From the NCBI GenBank assembly GCA_017524385.1, contig JAFWSS010000126.1, forward strand, positions 1 to 35,186: a DNA stretch of 35,186 nt, written 5' to 3'. How positions within the stretch are numbered: position 1 is the first letter of the stretch; every line of letters starts with the position of its first letter. A program made the translations under genes and the position numbers. Origin of the DNA: Prevotella sp. (GTDB taxonomy: Bacteria; Bacteroidota; Bacteroidia; Bacteroidales; Bacteroidaceae). A model generated the notes under the pieces. The model did no database searches. It had not been told where the DNA came from and saw only the letters and a list, made by a program, of their open reading frames with translations. Shown in pieces: positions 12,887 through 22,400 of the stretch.

Positions 12887-14797
12887 CTACTCTATGACCA
12901 ATCGGCGGTTCTTGGGGTATTTCACACGATACTGCACCAAAAGCTCCTTTTGCTCGTTGGGCTGGAGGTTGATGTTCCAGGTGACGATGCCCTTTTCCTT
13001 GTCGAGGTTGCCACCGCTCAACTCTTCCGTCGTCACAGTGATGCCCGAGTTTTGGGAGACGGGGATTTGGTCCTTGAGCGTCATGTTGATGGCCTCGTTG
13101 CGGGTGTTCTTCAAGGTGATGCGCCATGTCATGGTCTGTTCCTGGTGTGAGGCGAGCAGTTTGCGAGTGGATTTGTCGGCCACCTTGGTGCGCTGTATGC
13201 GTATGCCGTTGTCGCGCCCGAGAGAGAAATGGAGAGTGTCGCTGGGCACGTTGGGGTCGATGATGGTCTTTCCCACGAAGGAGTTGTCGAAATAGATGTT
13301 GGCTTCGCCTTCCAACAGGCTGTAGTTGCTCCAACCTGTGGCATCTGCCACGAGGAAGGCTTCCTTGTCGGCCCTGGGCACGCCCACGTATTGGTAATTG
13401 GCGGGCAATTGGTAGCGGGCGATTTCAGTGACGGTGACCTTCCCGTTGGATAGCAGGGTGAGTGGTTGCTTGATTTCGAACTCATAGCCGAACTGTGCCT
13501 TCTGCTCCTCCACGTCCATCATTTCGCTTTCGGCAAGTTCTTCCTCATCGGCTTTCATCATTGGTGCTGCCATTTTTGCATTTCGTCTTGATGACGAGTT
13601 GGAGACTTCCAACCCGGCAACCCTTCCTTGCAAGGCGTCCATGGTGCCATATCCTACAACAGCTACTTCTTCAAGTACGGCATTGTCCTCTTTCATCTTG
13701 ACGTTCAGTGTGGGGCCGGTCACCCGTTTGGTTTGCTGTACGTATCCTACATAGGAGAATTTCAACTGCTTGTTGTCCTTGGGCAATGTGATGGAATAGC
13801 GGCCTTCGAAGTCGGTCACCGTGCCGAGCTTTGTTCCCACGACGAGCACCGATGCACCGATGAGCGGTTCTCCCTTTTCGTCTGTCACAATGCCGGAGAC
13901 ACCGTTGTCCTCATCGCTTTGGTCATACCGAGGAGCAGAACGGCCGTAGTCGAGCCAATAAGTGCGCAGTTCGGGAGCGATATTCGAGCGGTTGGGGTTG
14001 GCGGAGGAGAGTGTCACCGGCACTTTGTCCCATTTCTCCTTGGTGTTTTGGAAGACATTGGCCTTGTAGGAGAGTTGCAGGGGGTGCGAGGTGCTTTCCG
14101 ACCTCACGTCGTAGGTGGGATACCACCCGGCGTTCTTCACATAATAGGAGAAATCAAACTCCGCACGACAAGCCTGTGGAACATCCACTTTCACGTCCAC
14201 TTCTGTGACAGTGGTGAGTTTCAGGTGAGCGATGGAGTCGGCGGAGAAGACCAGACGTTGCTTTTCCTCGTTGGCTTTCTGGATTTCCTCGTCGATGGAG
14301 ATGATTTTCTTCTTCAATGCAAGAAGTTCCTGCGAATAGTAGTCGTTGAGTTCCTTGATGCCGGCAAGGGGGGTGACGGCGGTGCGGTTGCCCACGGAGC
14401 AGTTGGTTTTCACCATCTCCAGTTGCGACTCCACCACTTCACGCTGGGCTTTCAGTTGGTGTATCTTGTCGTCGGCAGCCTTCACTTTCTTCTCAGCATC
14501 CTTCCATATCTGCACCTGCTTTGTGCTGTCGGGATGGGCCTTGCGGTAGTTCACCCCGATGACGGTCAGTTTGCCGTGAGCCCTCAGTTGCAGGCTCTTT
14601 GTATCGGTGTAGGGGGAGAAGCCGGTGAAGGTGATGACTTGTTCACCCGCAGTGAGATTGAGCGACATCGACCGCTCCACCTGTGCACCGGTGGTGAAAA
14701 CGGTCACGTGCTTGATGGGAGGCTCGTGCTTGTCGCCTGCATGGGCTGCAATGCCCACAAACAGGAGTGTAATGAGTATAATAAGTCTTGTCTTCAT
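12887..14797 (-). CDS. DUF4139 (MuiA-like) exported protein with an inserted SusC-like N-terminal module
   Basis: The 636-residue protein has a signal peptide (1-20), a DUF4140-like N-terminus (about 28-125; VKHVTVFTTGAQVERS) and a coiled coil (about 90-180). The DUF4139 body starts near 208 (RAEFDFSYYVKNAGWYPTYD) and resumes near 430-636. Between them, about 298-400, sits a carboxypeptidase-regulatory-like domain (SGIVTDEKGEPLIGASVLV, then GYSIT-type strands). LEEVAVVGYGT and ALQGRVAGLEV-type sequence follow directly. These are the conserved marks of the N-terminus of SusC-type receptors, here without any barrel. DUF4139 proteins (mucoidy inhibitor A family) have no firmly known role. The gene has its own promoter (14833-14863) and is followed by the flavodoxin gene. 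Confidence 0.85.
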   Translation of the reverse strand: MKTRLIILITLLFVGIAAHAGDKHEPPIKHVTVFTTGAQVERSMSLNLTAGEQVITFTGFSPYTDTKSLQLRAHGKLTVIGVNYRKAHPDSTKQVQIWKDAEKKVKAADDKIHQLKAQREVVESQLEMVKTNCSVGNRTAVTPLAGIKELNDYYSQELLALKKKIISIDEEIQKANEEKQRLVFSADSIAHLKLTTVTEVDVKVDVPQACRAEFDFSYYVKNAGWYPTYDVRSESTSHPLQLSYKANVFQNTKEKWDKVPVTLSSANPNRSNIAPELRTYWLDYGRSAPRYDQSDEDNGVSGIVTDEKGEPLIGASVLVVGTKLGTVTDFEGRYSITLPKDNKQLKFSYVGYVQQTKRVTGPTLNVKMKEDNAVLEEVAVVGYGTMDALQGRVAGLEVSNSSSRRNAKMAAPMMKADEEELAESEMMDVEEQKAQFGYEFEIKQPLTLLSNGKVTVTEIARYQLPANYQYVGVPRADKEAFLVADATGWSNYSLLEGEANIYFDNSFVGKTIIDPNVPSDTLHFSLGRDNGIRIQRTKVADKSTRKLLASHQEQTMTWRITLKNTRNEAINMTLKDQIPVSQNSGITVTTEELSGGNLDKEKGIVTWNINLQPNEQKELLVQYRVKYPKNRRLVIE

Positions 14798-14832
14798 AAT
14801 GAATAGTTTATATTGCGTCTTTGTTTTCTATG

Positions 14833-14863
14833 CAAAAGTAGTTAAAGAAGGGTGAAGCACAAA
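14833..14863 (-). promoter_or_regulatory. Promoter of the DUF4139 gene
   Basis: On the minus strand TTTG (14863-14860), a 19-base spacer and TACTTTTG (14840-14833) match the Bacteroides consensus completely. Predicted leader length is about 32 bases. Confidence 0.7.
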
Positions 14864-14927
14864 AGAAACAGCAAAGATTTAGTTTTATTTCACGAATAGG
14901 AGGTTTTAGGAGAGGGTGTGTTAGGTA

Positions 14928-16052
14928 CTATGCTTTTGCTGTGTCTTTTTTCTTGATGAGTTTTATGATGAGGTTTGAGGTTTTCTTTCCCACGACGGAG
15001 CTTCCCGATGCCACGATGACAGGGATGGTGACAAGTGCGTCTTTCATCGCCTGCCATTTCACCGCCCGTTTGTTCTTGATGCCGGTCAGAGCCTGCTCGC
15101 CCTGCTGCAGGTAGGTTCGGGTGATGTATCCTATGCGCAGTGTCATCAGCGCGTTCACCGTGCCGTCAAGGGCAGAACCCACCACGACACCAGGGATCTT
15201 GATGCGGCGGAGGATGGAATATACCGACAGTCCCTCGCTATTGGTCAACTGTTCGTCGAAACCGACATCATCCGGGTCTATGCCCGCCGTGGCCCCCTCC
15301 ATGGCATCGACATCGGCAGCGTCGCTTACGGCATCCGCTCCACTATCGTGGAGGTCTCCAAAGTCGAAGGGTGCGATGGCACCGGTCTTTGTCAAAGTTT
15401 CCGACATTGCGTAGGTGATTAATGCGGTGGTCAGGATGTCTCGGTAGATTTTGAACATCTGGCGGTTGTTGGGACGGAAGCCGGAGGCGAGCACCAGGCT
15501 TTCTATCATCTTGTAGTTGAGCCACATCACGCTGACGGTGTCGAAACGGCTGTTTTGGGATATGGCCGAGATCATGAAGACGGTTTTCGCCCATTCCTTG
15601 ATTTGTCCGTTGATGCCCAGGATGCCATGAGCCTTGTCGCCGTCATAACGCAGAGCCATTTCCTGCTTGAGGACCTCCAGCAATTGCGAACGACTCCCGG
15701 ATGCGTGCAGCAGGTTGGTTTCCAACGCCTTTTGATGCTCTTTCCGCCGTTGTGCATCTTCTATGAAGTCGCAGTGCTCGGTCAACCGCTTGCCATAATC
15801 TCTGAGTTGCTCCTCGCTTGCCTCCTCGTCGACGGCCAGTGCGGGGAAGGCAGGACAGTGGTGCACACGCCAGATGGGCAGCAGGATGTAATAGGAGAAG
15901 ATGCCGAGCAGCAATGCATAAAACACCCATTCCAGCCACCACAGGTGGGTGACACTTGCTATTTTCTCACCGATGATGATGATGTTGCCCGACACCATCA
16001 ATGCCAGTATGCCAAGGAAGATGCATGCGATGATGATCAAGTTGCGTCTCAT
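14928..16052 (-). CDS. DUF697/YcjF-like membrane protein, partner of the dynamin-like GTPase
   Basis: The 374-residue protein has two membrane spans near the N-terminus (about 4-28 and 40-62; LIIIACIFLGILALMVSG and WVFYALLLGIFSYYILLPIW), followed by a cytoplasmic, largely helical region. The later part has the feel of DUF697/YcjF proteins: alanine/glycine-rich helices around MLNYKMIESLVLASGFRPN-type sequence (about 175-195), TALITYAMSETL, VVVGSALDGTVNALMTLRIG (about 305-325) and VTIPVIVASGSSVVGKK. An acidic insertion (about 235-275) is probably disordered. The ATG overlaps the stop codon of the GTPase gene (ATGA), so the two are translationally coupled and likely act together at the inner membrane. 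The family assignment is by general pattern only. Confidence 0.65.
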   Translation of the reverse strand: MRRNLIIIACIFLGILALMVSGNIIIIGEKIASVTHLWWLEWVFYALLLGIFSYYILLPIWRVHHCPAFPALAVDEEASEEQLRDYGKRLTEHCDFIEDAQRRKEHQKALETNLLHASGSRSQLLEVLKQEMALRYDGDKAHGILGINGQIKEWAKTVFMISAISQNSRFDTVSVMWLNYKMIESLVLASGFRPNNRQMFKIYRDILTTALITYAMSETLTKTGAIAPFDFGDLHDSGADAVSDAADVDAMEGATAGIDPDDVGFDEQLTNSEGLSVYSILRRIKIPGVVVGSALDGTVNALMTLRIGYITRTYLQQGEQALTGIKNKRAVKWQAMKDALVTIPVIVASGSSVVGKKTSNLIIKLIKKKDTAKA

Positions 16053-17959
16053 ATGAGGTCTTTGGTTTTTGTTAGTTCGTTGTTCAGTTGCTTCAGCATA
16101 TCAGTCTCTGCGTCGAAGGCAGCCTTGTCGGCGATGATGCCCTCGAGTATGGCGTCTCGGCTTTGCTGCCAGTATTCCTTGCAGATGGTTTCATACTTCT
16201 GCGAAATCTCTTTTACCAGTTGGTTGAATTGGTCGAGCAGGGGTGGCAGGGCGCCTCCTTCCTTCTGCAAGTACCCTTCCATGTTTTGTGAGTCGCCTGG
16301 TTGTGAGCCTGCAAGCCGCTCTGTTGCCTTGTTGATATACCCTACGACGTCTTCGGCGGAGTGGCCGCCCCATCGGGTGAAAATCAGTGGGATCATGGGC
16401 TTGTGTGGGATGAGCAATTCGAAATCTATCCCAGGCGCGAGCGAAATGTCGGGTATTTCTTTGATGGGCAGTCGGTTGACAGTGATGGGCAGTGGCTGCG
16501 AATGACATCGGATGGCGGTTTCCTTGATGTCTCCGATGCGTTTCTTGCATTCCAGGAAGAGTCCTTCTTCCATATGGTTCAATGACAGGCTTCTTCCGAA
16601 AGAGGCGGTGATGCTCTTCTCGCAGTCCTCCACGAAGTTCATGACAATCCTTCTTGCCTCTCTGTTGCTTTTGTGGTTGTTGTCTGTTTCCACCAACATG
16701 ATACGGCTTTTGGCCTCGTTGCGAATGAGTTGCTTCAGCGATGCATAGTCGGCGGTCAGTGGTTGAGGGGTGGTGAACCCGGTAGGACTTTCATTTTTGG
16801 CAAATTCGTTGACAACGGTCTGGTAACGTTCTGTCAGTTGGGCGCGATGAGCCAGTTCGTCGTCTATGGCAGCGATGCTTTTGATGATTTGTTGACGTGT
16901 TCTCCCGAGGCAGACGCTCAGACGCATGGCGTCGCGGCAGTTGATGACCCTGTTGTAAAGAATGTCCTCTATCCGTTCGTATTCATCCACCTCGCGCTGG
17001 AGGGTTGGTGTTTCCTGATAGGCTTGTTTGCGGCCGTCCTCCACTTTCCCCAGGTTGATGCAGAAGCATTGGTCTTCATCGATGTGGAAACCTTGCTTGC
17101 GTATTTCCTTGATTGCGATTCCTTTCTGAATGGCAACAGCGGCCGCACGCTCTTCCTCTGGTCGCCACCATGAGGAGTCGAAAACGTTGTGTATCAGGCA
17201 TACCGGGACGTCTTTGTTGTTGTCGGACAGCATCTTGAGAAACTGCCACGACACCTTTGAGATGGCGGAATTGGAACTCTGCACGAAGATGAGGAGATCG
17301 GCGCGTTGGGCGATGGTGTCATATACCGGGTTGTCTATGTTGGCGTGTTCTCCGTCGAACCCCGGCATGTCGATGATGAACACATCTTGCTTCATCAATT
17401 TCCCGCCCGGTGTGGTGATGGAGGTCACCAGCGTCGACGAGGTAAGGCTTTCGTCGAGGTTCAATTCCACCTTGTTCTTGATGTTCTCTGGTGTCAGTGC
17501 GTATTCGGATTTGCTGATGCCGACCAACTCTTCCTCCTTCTCGATACCGCGGATGCAGTCGATGATGGCGTCTATCTGCTCCGTGTGATTCGAGGCGTCC
17601 TCGCTGGTGAACACCGTGATCTTGCACTCCTCGCCTTCACGACGCTGGGAGATGATGGATGGCCGTACGGTACATTCCAGGAAATGTGTTGGGCTGACAT
17701 AAGCATTAGCTATGAGGTTGACCAAGGTGCTTTTACCCGACTTCACCGGTCCTACCACCAAGACGATGAAAGAACCGTTTTCATACTCTTTGCTTCGGTT
17801 CTCTGTCTTTGACAACTGTGCGGCGACAACCGGGCAATTTCCTGTCTTCGGCTTGTACTTCTCGGCAATAAGCGATATCTTCCGACTTACTATCGCGCAT
17901 TTGCTCAACAATAGGTTGTCTTCTGTGGTCATGACTACTTGGTTTTGTTCATTTTCCAT
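16049..17959 (-). CDS. Dynamin-like GTPase
   Basis: Starting at the ATG at 17959, the product has 636 residues. The G domain (about 60-330) shows G1 GPVKSGKST (70-78), a G2-like TVRPS stretch (about 97-101), G3 DMPG (197-200) and a G4-like HNVFD (257-261). The DxPG form of G3, the long insertion between G2 and G3 and the helical second half (about 350-636, with coiled-coil character near both ends) are features of dynamin-family membrane-remodelling GTPases rather than Ras-type or Era-type proteins. The frame stays open to 18316, but that extension crosses the divergent promoter region and is not used. It has no membrane span and probably works with the coupled DUF697-type membrane protein. 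Possible roles are membrane shaping, repair or phage defence. Confidence 0.82.
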   Translation of the reverse strand: MENEQNQVVMTTEDNLLLSKCAIVSRKISLIAEKYKPKTGNCPVVAAQLSKTENRSKEYENGSFIVLVVGPVKSGKSTLVNLIANAYVSPTHFLECTVRPSIISQRREGEECKITVFTSEDASNHTEQIDAIIDCIRGIEKEEELVGISKSEYALTPENIKNKVELNLDESLTSSTLVTSITTPGGKLMKQDVFIIDMPGFDGEHANIDNPVYDTIAQRADLLIFVQSSNSAISKVSWQFLKMLSDNNKDVPVCLIHNVFDSSWWRPEEERAAAVAIQKGIAIKEIRKQGFHIDEDQCFCINLGKVEDGRKQAYQETPTLQREVDEYERIEDILYNRVINCRDAMRLSVCLGRTRQQIIKSIAAIDDELAHRAQLTERYQTVVNEFAKNESPTGFTTPQPLTADYASLKQLIRNEAKSRIMLVETDNNHKSNREARRIVMNFVEDCEKSITASFGRSLSLNHMEEGLFLECKKRIGDIKETAIRCHSQPLPITVNRLPIKEIPDISLAPGIDFELLIPHKPMIPLIFTRWGGHSAEDVVGYINKATERLAGSQPGDSQNMEGYLQKEGGALPPLLDQFNQLVKEISQKYETICKEYWQQSRDAILEGIIADKAAFDAETDMLKQLNNELTKTKDLI

Positions 17960-17968
17960 TGGTGGAGC

Positions 17969-17976
17969 CAAAATTA
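17969..17976 (-). promoter_or_regulatory. Minus-7 box of the dynamin/DUF697 operon
   Basis: TAATTTTG on the minus strand ends 10 bases before the ATG at 17959, giving a predicted leader of only about five bases. No clear TTTG box is seen 19-21 bases upstream. Confidence 0.5.
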
Positions 17977-18081
17977 AATAAAAAAGTGCATTTATGAACG
18001 TGACGAAGACACAATTTAAGTTTTTTTTGTGGAATGGTAAAAATATATGTTCTTTCACGCTCATATGTTTCATTTTTTTCC

Positions 18082-18089
18082 TAAATTTG
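18082..18089 (+). promoter_or_regulatory. Minus-7 box of the YiiX-like gene
   Basis: TAAATTTG matches TAnnTTTG exactly and ends six bases before the ATG at 18096, predicting a leaderless or nearly leaderless transcript. The upstream TTTG box is not evident. Confidence 0.5.
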
Positions 18090-18095
18090 CCACGG

Positions 18096-18734
18096 ATGAA
18101 AACAAAACATCGGCGTTTCGCTTTTTTTTGCCTTGCAGCCATCCTGGTTATTGTCATTATGGCTCGCGCCTGTTCAGGCACCGGTAAGTCGCGATGCATC
18201 TTGCCTGGTGATTGCACGTTGCAAACCGGCGATGTGGTGTTCAGGCGAGGAAGTGGTGTGACCAGCCGCACTGTTATCGCACTTGACCAAAAGGGTGAAT
18301 ATTCCCACGTGGGCATCGTGGTGGATTCCGCTGGTGTGAAGATGGTGGTTCATGCCGTCCCTGGTGAACCTGACTATGAGGGTGACCCCGACCGTGTGAA
18401 GATGGATACACCGGAAACCTTCTTCTCCTCTGTCTATGCCCAGTTGGGGGAGGTTTGCCGGCCAAAGGATTCCCTTGTGGCATGCAAGGCGGCGGAAGAG
18501 GCGTTGAAGATTTATCGTCGTAACACGCTTTTCGACCATGACTATGACGACCGCGACACCACACGTATGTACTGCACGGAACTGGTGGTGCATGCCTTCC
18601 AAAAGGCAGGAGTAGGTTTGGTGGGGGAGGAGAGGCATCGGGTGAATGTTCCCATATTGGAGGTGGAATGCATGTTCCCCTCTGACTTGTTGAATTCCGA
18701 CTACTTGGAATCTGTTGCAGGCAAGTTCCATTGA
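18096..18734 (+). CDS. YiiX/DUF830-type permuted papain-like cysteine hydrolase, exported or membrane-anchored
   Basis: The ATG at 18096 gives 212 residues beginning MKTKHRRFAFFCLAAILVIV, a signal or anchor sequence. An earlier ATG at 17994 would lie upstream of the minus-7 box and is rejected. The core shows LQTGDVVFRRGSG, then EYSHVGIVV with the candidate catalytic His71, and TRMYCTELVVHAFQKAG with the candidate Cys160. The order His before Cys is the circularly permuted NlpC/P60-papain arrangement of the YiiX/YebB family (Peptidase C92). Members are thought to be amidases or acyl-hydrolases acting in the cell envelope; the substrate is unknown. The cysteine at MARAC is not in a standard lipobox. 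The lipoprotein gene follows 47 bases downstream. Confidence 0.82.
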   Translation: MKTKHRRFAFFCLAAILVIVIMARACSGTGKSRCILPGDCTLQTGDVVFRRGSGVTSRTVIALDQKGEYSHVGIVVDSAGVKMVVHAVPGEPDYEGDPDRVKMDTPETFFSSVYAQLGEVCRPKDSLVACKAAEEALKIYRRNTLFDHDYDDRDTTRMYCTELVVHAFQKAGVGLVGEERHRVNVPILEVECMFPSDLLNSDYLESVAGKFH

Positions 18735-18781
18735 TGGTGATGAAATAATCATATATGTTTAACCAATAAAGAATTACGAAA

Positions 18782-19168
18782 ATGAAAAAAATGATGTGGA
18801 TGGCATGCTTGGTCATGCTGACAATGTTGTTCGTGGGCTGCAAGAAAGGCAGCGAAACCCAAAAGGTGGCTGAGAAGTATATGGAACTCAACCAGAAAGA
18901 GGATGTCGATGGCATGTTCGACATAATGTATTTTGAGAAACAGTCAACCAAGGAGAGCATGAAGGCGATGGTGAAAGAGAAAATAGCCAATAAGCCTGAG
19001 CAATTCAAGAAAATCAAGAGCTATGAGTTTGTCGATGAGACCCTGGACGAGGACAAGGGCACTGCAGTCGTGAATTTCAAGGTCGTATACGTAAACGACA
19101 GCACCGCGAACAATACTGTGAAACTGAAGAAGGTTGATGACAAATGGTTGGTCGACTCAGGGAAATAA
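18782..19168 (+). CDS. Small DUF4878/NTF2-like lipoprotein
   Basis: The 128-residue protein has a lipoprotein signal ending in lipobox LFVGC (Cys20). The remainder (KVAEKYMELNQKEDVDGMFD, then ...YEFVDETLDEDKGTAVVNFK, then KLKKVDDKWLVDSGK) has the helix-then-curved-sheet pattern of NTF2-like DUF4878 proteins, which often sit in the envelope of Bacteroidetes. The usual tryptophan near the C-terminus (DKWLVD) is present. It follows the YiiX-like gene in the same direction and is closed by a terminator, so the two probably form one unit. Confidence 0.85.
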   Translation: MKKMMWMACLVMLTMLFVGCKKGSETQKVAEKYMELNQKEDVDGMFDIMYFEKQSTKESMKAMVKEKIANKPEQFKKIKSYEFVDETLDEDKGTAVVNFKVVYVNDSTANNTVKLKKVDDKWLVDSGK

Positions 19169-19195
19169 GTTCCAGTAGTTTGTTCAATGATATAA

Positions 19196-19220
19196 GTGGG
19201 GCTTCTGCCCCCTTTTATTA
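19196..19220 (+). terminator. Intrinsic terminator after the DUF4878-like lipoprotein
   Basis: GGGGC (19198-19202) pairs with GCCCC (19207-19211) around TTCT, followed directly by CTTTTATT. It separates the YiiX/lipoprotein unit from the large cluster that follows. Confidence 0.7.
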
Positions 19221-19327
19221 TGAAAACATCAATATTCAAATTGTTCCATTTTTCTCTTTAATTGTTTTGTTTTTTACTAAATGTCAAGTTTGTTTCTAAA
19301 ATAGTAGTATTTATGTTCAAAAACAGT

Positions 19328-19335
19328 TAAATTTG
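19328..19335 (+). promoter_or_regulatory. Minus-7 box of the giant-protein cluster
   Basis: TAAATTTG matches the TAnnTTTG consensus. A TTTATG about 20 bases upstream (near 19309) could be a poor minus-33 box. A start just downstream leaves a leader of about 135 bases before the ATG at 19473. This is the only good promoter found before the six-gene cluster. Confidence 0.5.
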
Positions 19336-19360
19336 CAATTCAAAACCACTTGTAGAAAGC

Positions 19361-19443
19361 ACCGCGTCGGTCGCGTTAAATGGTATATTCATTCCCGTAT
19401 CAATGGCATTTGGGAAATATGGTGACCAAATTGAAAAGTCACC
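19361..19443 (+). promoter_or_regulatory. Two hairpins in the leader of the giant gene
   Basis: CGCG (19364-19367) pairs with CGCG (19372-19375), and GGTGAC (19421-19426) pairs perfectly with GTCACC (19438-19443) around an 11-base loop, ending about 30 bases before the start codon. Neither has a U-tract. A regulatory role is possible but unproven. Confidence 0.3.
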
Positions 19444-19472
19444 TTCTGGAATTGAAAGATTAACATCAAAAT

Positions 19473-22400
19473 ATGACATTTATGAAGAAAAAGTATCACG
19501 AACATTTACGGGTCGGATGGTTTGCCCTGTTGCTCACCATCTTGGCCACTGCTTGGCCCGGCGGCATCCATGCTGAGAACTGGGTCGGACAGCCCGGAAA
19601 TTTCACCATCCGGCAAGAGGCGGAAGGAGTGTTGAGATTCGAACTTCCAGTCTATGACCAGGAAGGCTCCGACACCTGGATTACTACTGGAAAGATTTTC
19701 TTTGAAGGACCAGGTGTGTCGAAAAGTCAGTTTATCGAATGGTATGCCCATAACTACAACAATGACATACCTTCCGGCCAGAAATATACAAACACCCGTG
19801 TCAATTTGCAGGTTGAAGGAACTGCTACGGTGATACGTTCAGAGAATTCCTCGTATCCCGATAGCGACATCGAACTGAACAAAGGTGCTGAAAATTACTT
19901 CAACACATGGCGTTATGCACAAACTGAGCACATGGTCATGGTGCTCAACTGGAAGGTGCCACTTGAGTTGAGGGGAAAGACGCTGACCTTTTCTTTCGAC
20001 GTGAAAGGCAAGGGAAATGGAAATTATCAAAACATCTATACCATCAACGTACCGCAGAAGACCATCGACATGATGGCTGCACCCACGGTGATGAAACCCA
20101 TGGTGACACAGGCCATGGTGATGGAGGATGCTGAGTACCAAGGCTATCTTGTTGTGCCTTGGATGATCCCCGTAGATTCCTCAAAAGTCACCAAAGTGTG
20201 GTATAAATACAAGAATGGCAATGGTAACTACAGAACACAGGATTTGGAAACCAATTCTTCCGGCTTTGCCAAATTGTATCCTGACGATGCCTACCGAGAG
20301 TTCCAGGTCATCTGTGATTACATTGACACCGAAGGCAACCAGATGACTGGTATTGCAAGCGACCCCGAGGACATCTCCATGATACACAGGGCGGAAGATT
20401 TCAAGGCCAAGGCGAAGAATGACGCAAAGGCCACCGTCAACATTTCATGGAATGTGAAAGAGACGGAATATGAAGACTTCATGGAAGGAGATGTGTTCCA
20501 AATACAAAGGTCGATGACCGGTAGGGATGAAGACTTTGTGGACTTGGGCTTCGAAATGTACGAGCAAGGGAAGGGACAATACGCTTATGTTGACTCCACG
20601 CTTGTTGAAGCACTTCGGACCTACAATATCGACCAAGCAACAGGAAAGGTCGATGTGTCCTACCGCATCCGACGTGGCGTTTCCAGCCTTTGGGGCTGGG
20701 AATGGGGGAGAGCCTACAACCCCACGGTGGCCAAGGCAAGCTTGGAAGGCCAGAAACCAATCAAACTGATGGAGGTGAGTGACGCATCCACCAACTGGGT
20801 TAGCAAGGATGACCGCACCATATACGTCAAATGGCAATATGCCACCGATAATGCTTATGACCTCGTGTGGGACGACAGGGCGGAATTCGAATTGTCCGTG
20901 TTGATGTACAACCGGGATAATGAGTTGGTCGATTCCATCATCTATGATATTTCTGAAAGTGAAAAGGCTGCAAAGAGAATCAACCTTACACTGCCTCGCT
21001 CTTGTGTTACATATAAATTGTTCTTCCACACCAAGAAAGGCGATTCGCCCATCCCTTATGTAGGATTTGTGCCCGTGGCATCTGCTGAGGATTGGGAAGT
21101 CGTGGCGAAGAGGGTGCTCAATGGCGACAAAGACATCAAGGTGTCGCTTGTCTCGAACATCCAGTTGCCTGAGAATTTCACGCCTTTAGGAAAGGATTTC
21201 TATACTCCTTTCGAAGGAACAATCAATGGCAATGGATTCACCATCACCATTGATGCACAAAAGCCGCTGATCACCTATGCCAACAACATCACCGTGCAAA
21301 ACCTTATCATCGACGGACGCTTCACCTGCATGAGGGGCTCGGCGTTGGCCAAAGAGATTTACAATAGTGAGATCAAGAATTGTATCGTAAAGGTGGATTT
21401 CACCAACGAGAATTATTACATTCCTGAATCCACATCGGAGCATGAATTCAATGGTCTCTCTGTATTCTCCATGGAATCGTATGATGTGAAATATAGCAAC
21501 TGCCTTTTCACGGGAAAGATTCCAGATGTCTATTACTGGTATGGCTTTGATGCAAAACCAAACTCCAAAACCAGCTTCTACAGTTGTGTGAATGCACCGG
21601 AAGAGTGCAATGCCGGATCAAGCAATTATGACTTCTATCAAGATAGAAATGTCCATAATTTGACAATGCAGAATTGCTTCTATTCCTCCACATCACATAT
21701 GAACCATCAGGAAGCTTCAGAACTGCCTGAAGACGTGAACGTGCTCTTAAGATACCTGGGTAAAGACTGGATGGCGTGCACCGAACAACCGGGTGTCAAA
21801 CCCATCATGACCCAGTCAAGGAACATGGATGGCACTTCATACGAGGTTTACAATTGGGACAATGAAAAATTCTACTTCGAGTCTTCTGGCAAGGTGTTGA
21901 AGAACTCCCTTGTCGCCCAGACCCGTCATAGCAGTGTCTATCTCACTTGGGATACCGACGGTGGCCCCATAGACTATTTCCAGGTCATGCGTCGAGAGAA
22001 AAACAGTAAATCATGGACCATAGTGGAACCCAACCTTGCCGAGATGTCCTATGAAGACACATCCGTGTCGCCCATTATCGATTATATATATAAGGTGCGC
22101 TCCGCTGTTGACTGCGAGGGCACACACTATGAAGAGACCGATTCGGTGCCAGGTGCCTGCAAGCATGTCGGAAAAGTGGAAGGATACCTGCGTTACATGG
22201 ATGGAACCGCCGTTTCCGAAATGGAAATCATTGTCCAACGCGACGGACAGACGGTGGCACATACCTACACCGACATCAACGGACACTATGTGATTGATGA
22301 CATACCATACAACGGACAGCCTTCCATCACCTACACCGTCGCTCCCATCAGCAACCCGCAGATACATGGAACGGTTACGTTTGAGAAAGGCTCACGCCAA

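Noticed and set aside
13628-14806. 392-codon ORF on the plus strand, antisense to the DUF4139 gene
   Set aside because: The sense strand carries recognisable DUF4139 and carboxypeptidase-regulatory sequence; the antisense product is a His/Val/Gly-rich shadow.
17960-18316. N-terminal extension of the dynamin-like ORF to 18316
   Set aside because: It would cross the divergent promoters and overlap the YiiX-like gene. The extension is Lys/Arg/Phe-rich without similarity to the family, and a fitting ATG lies at 17959.
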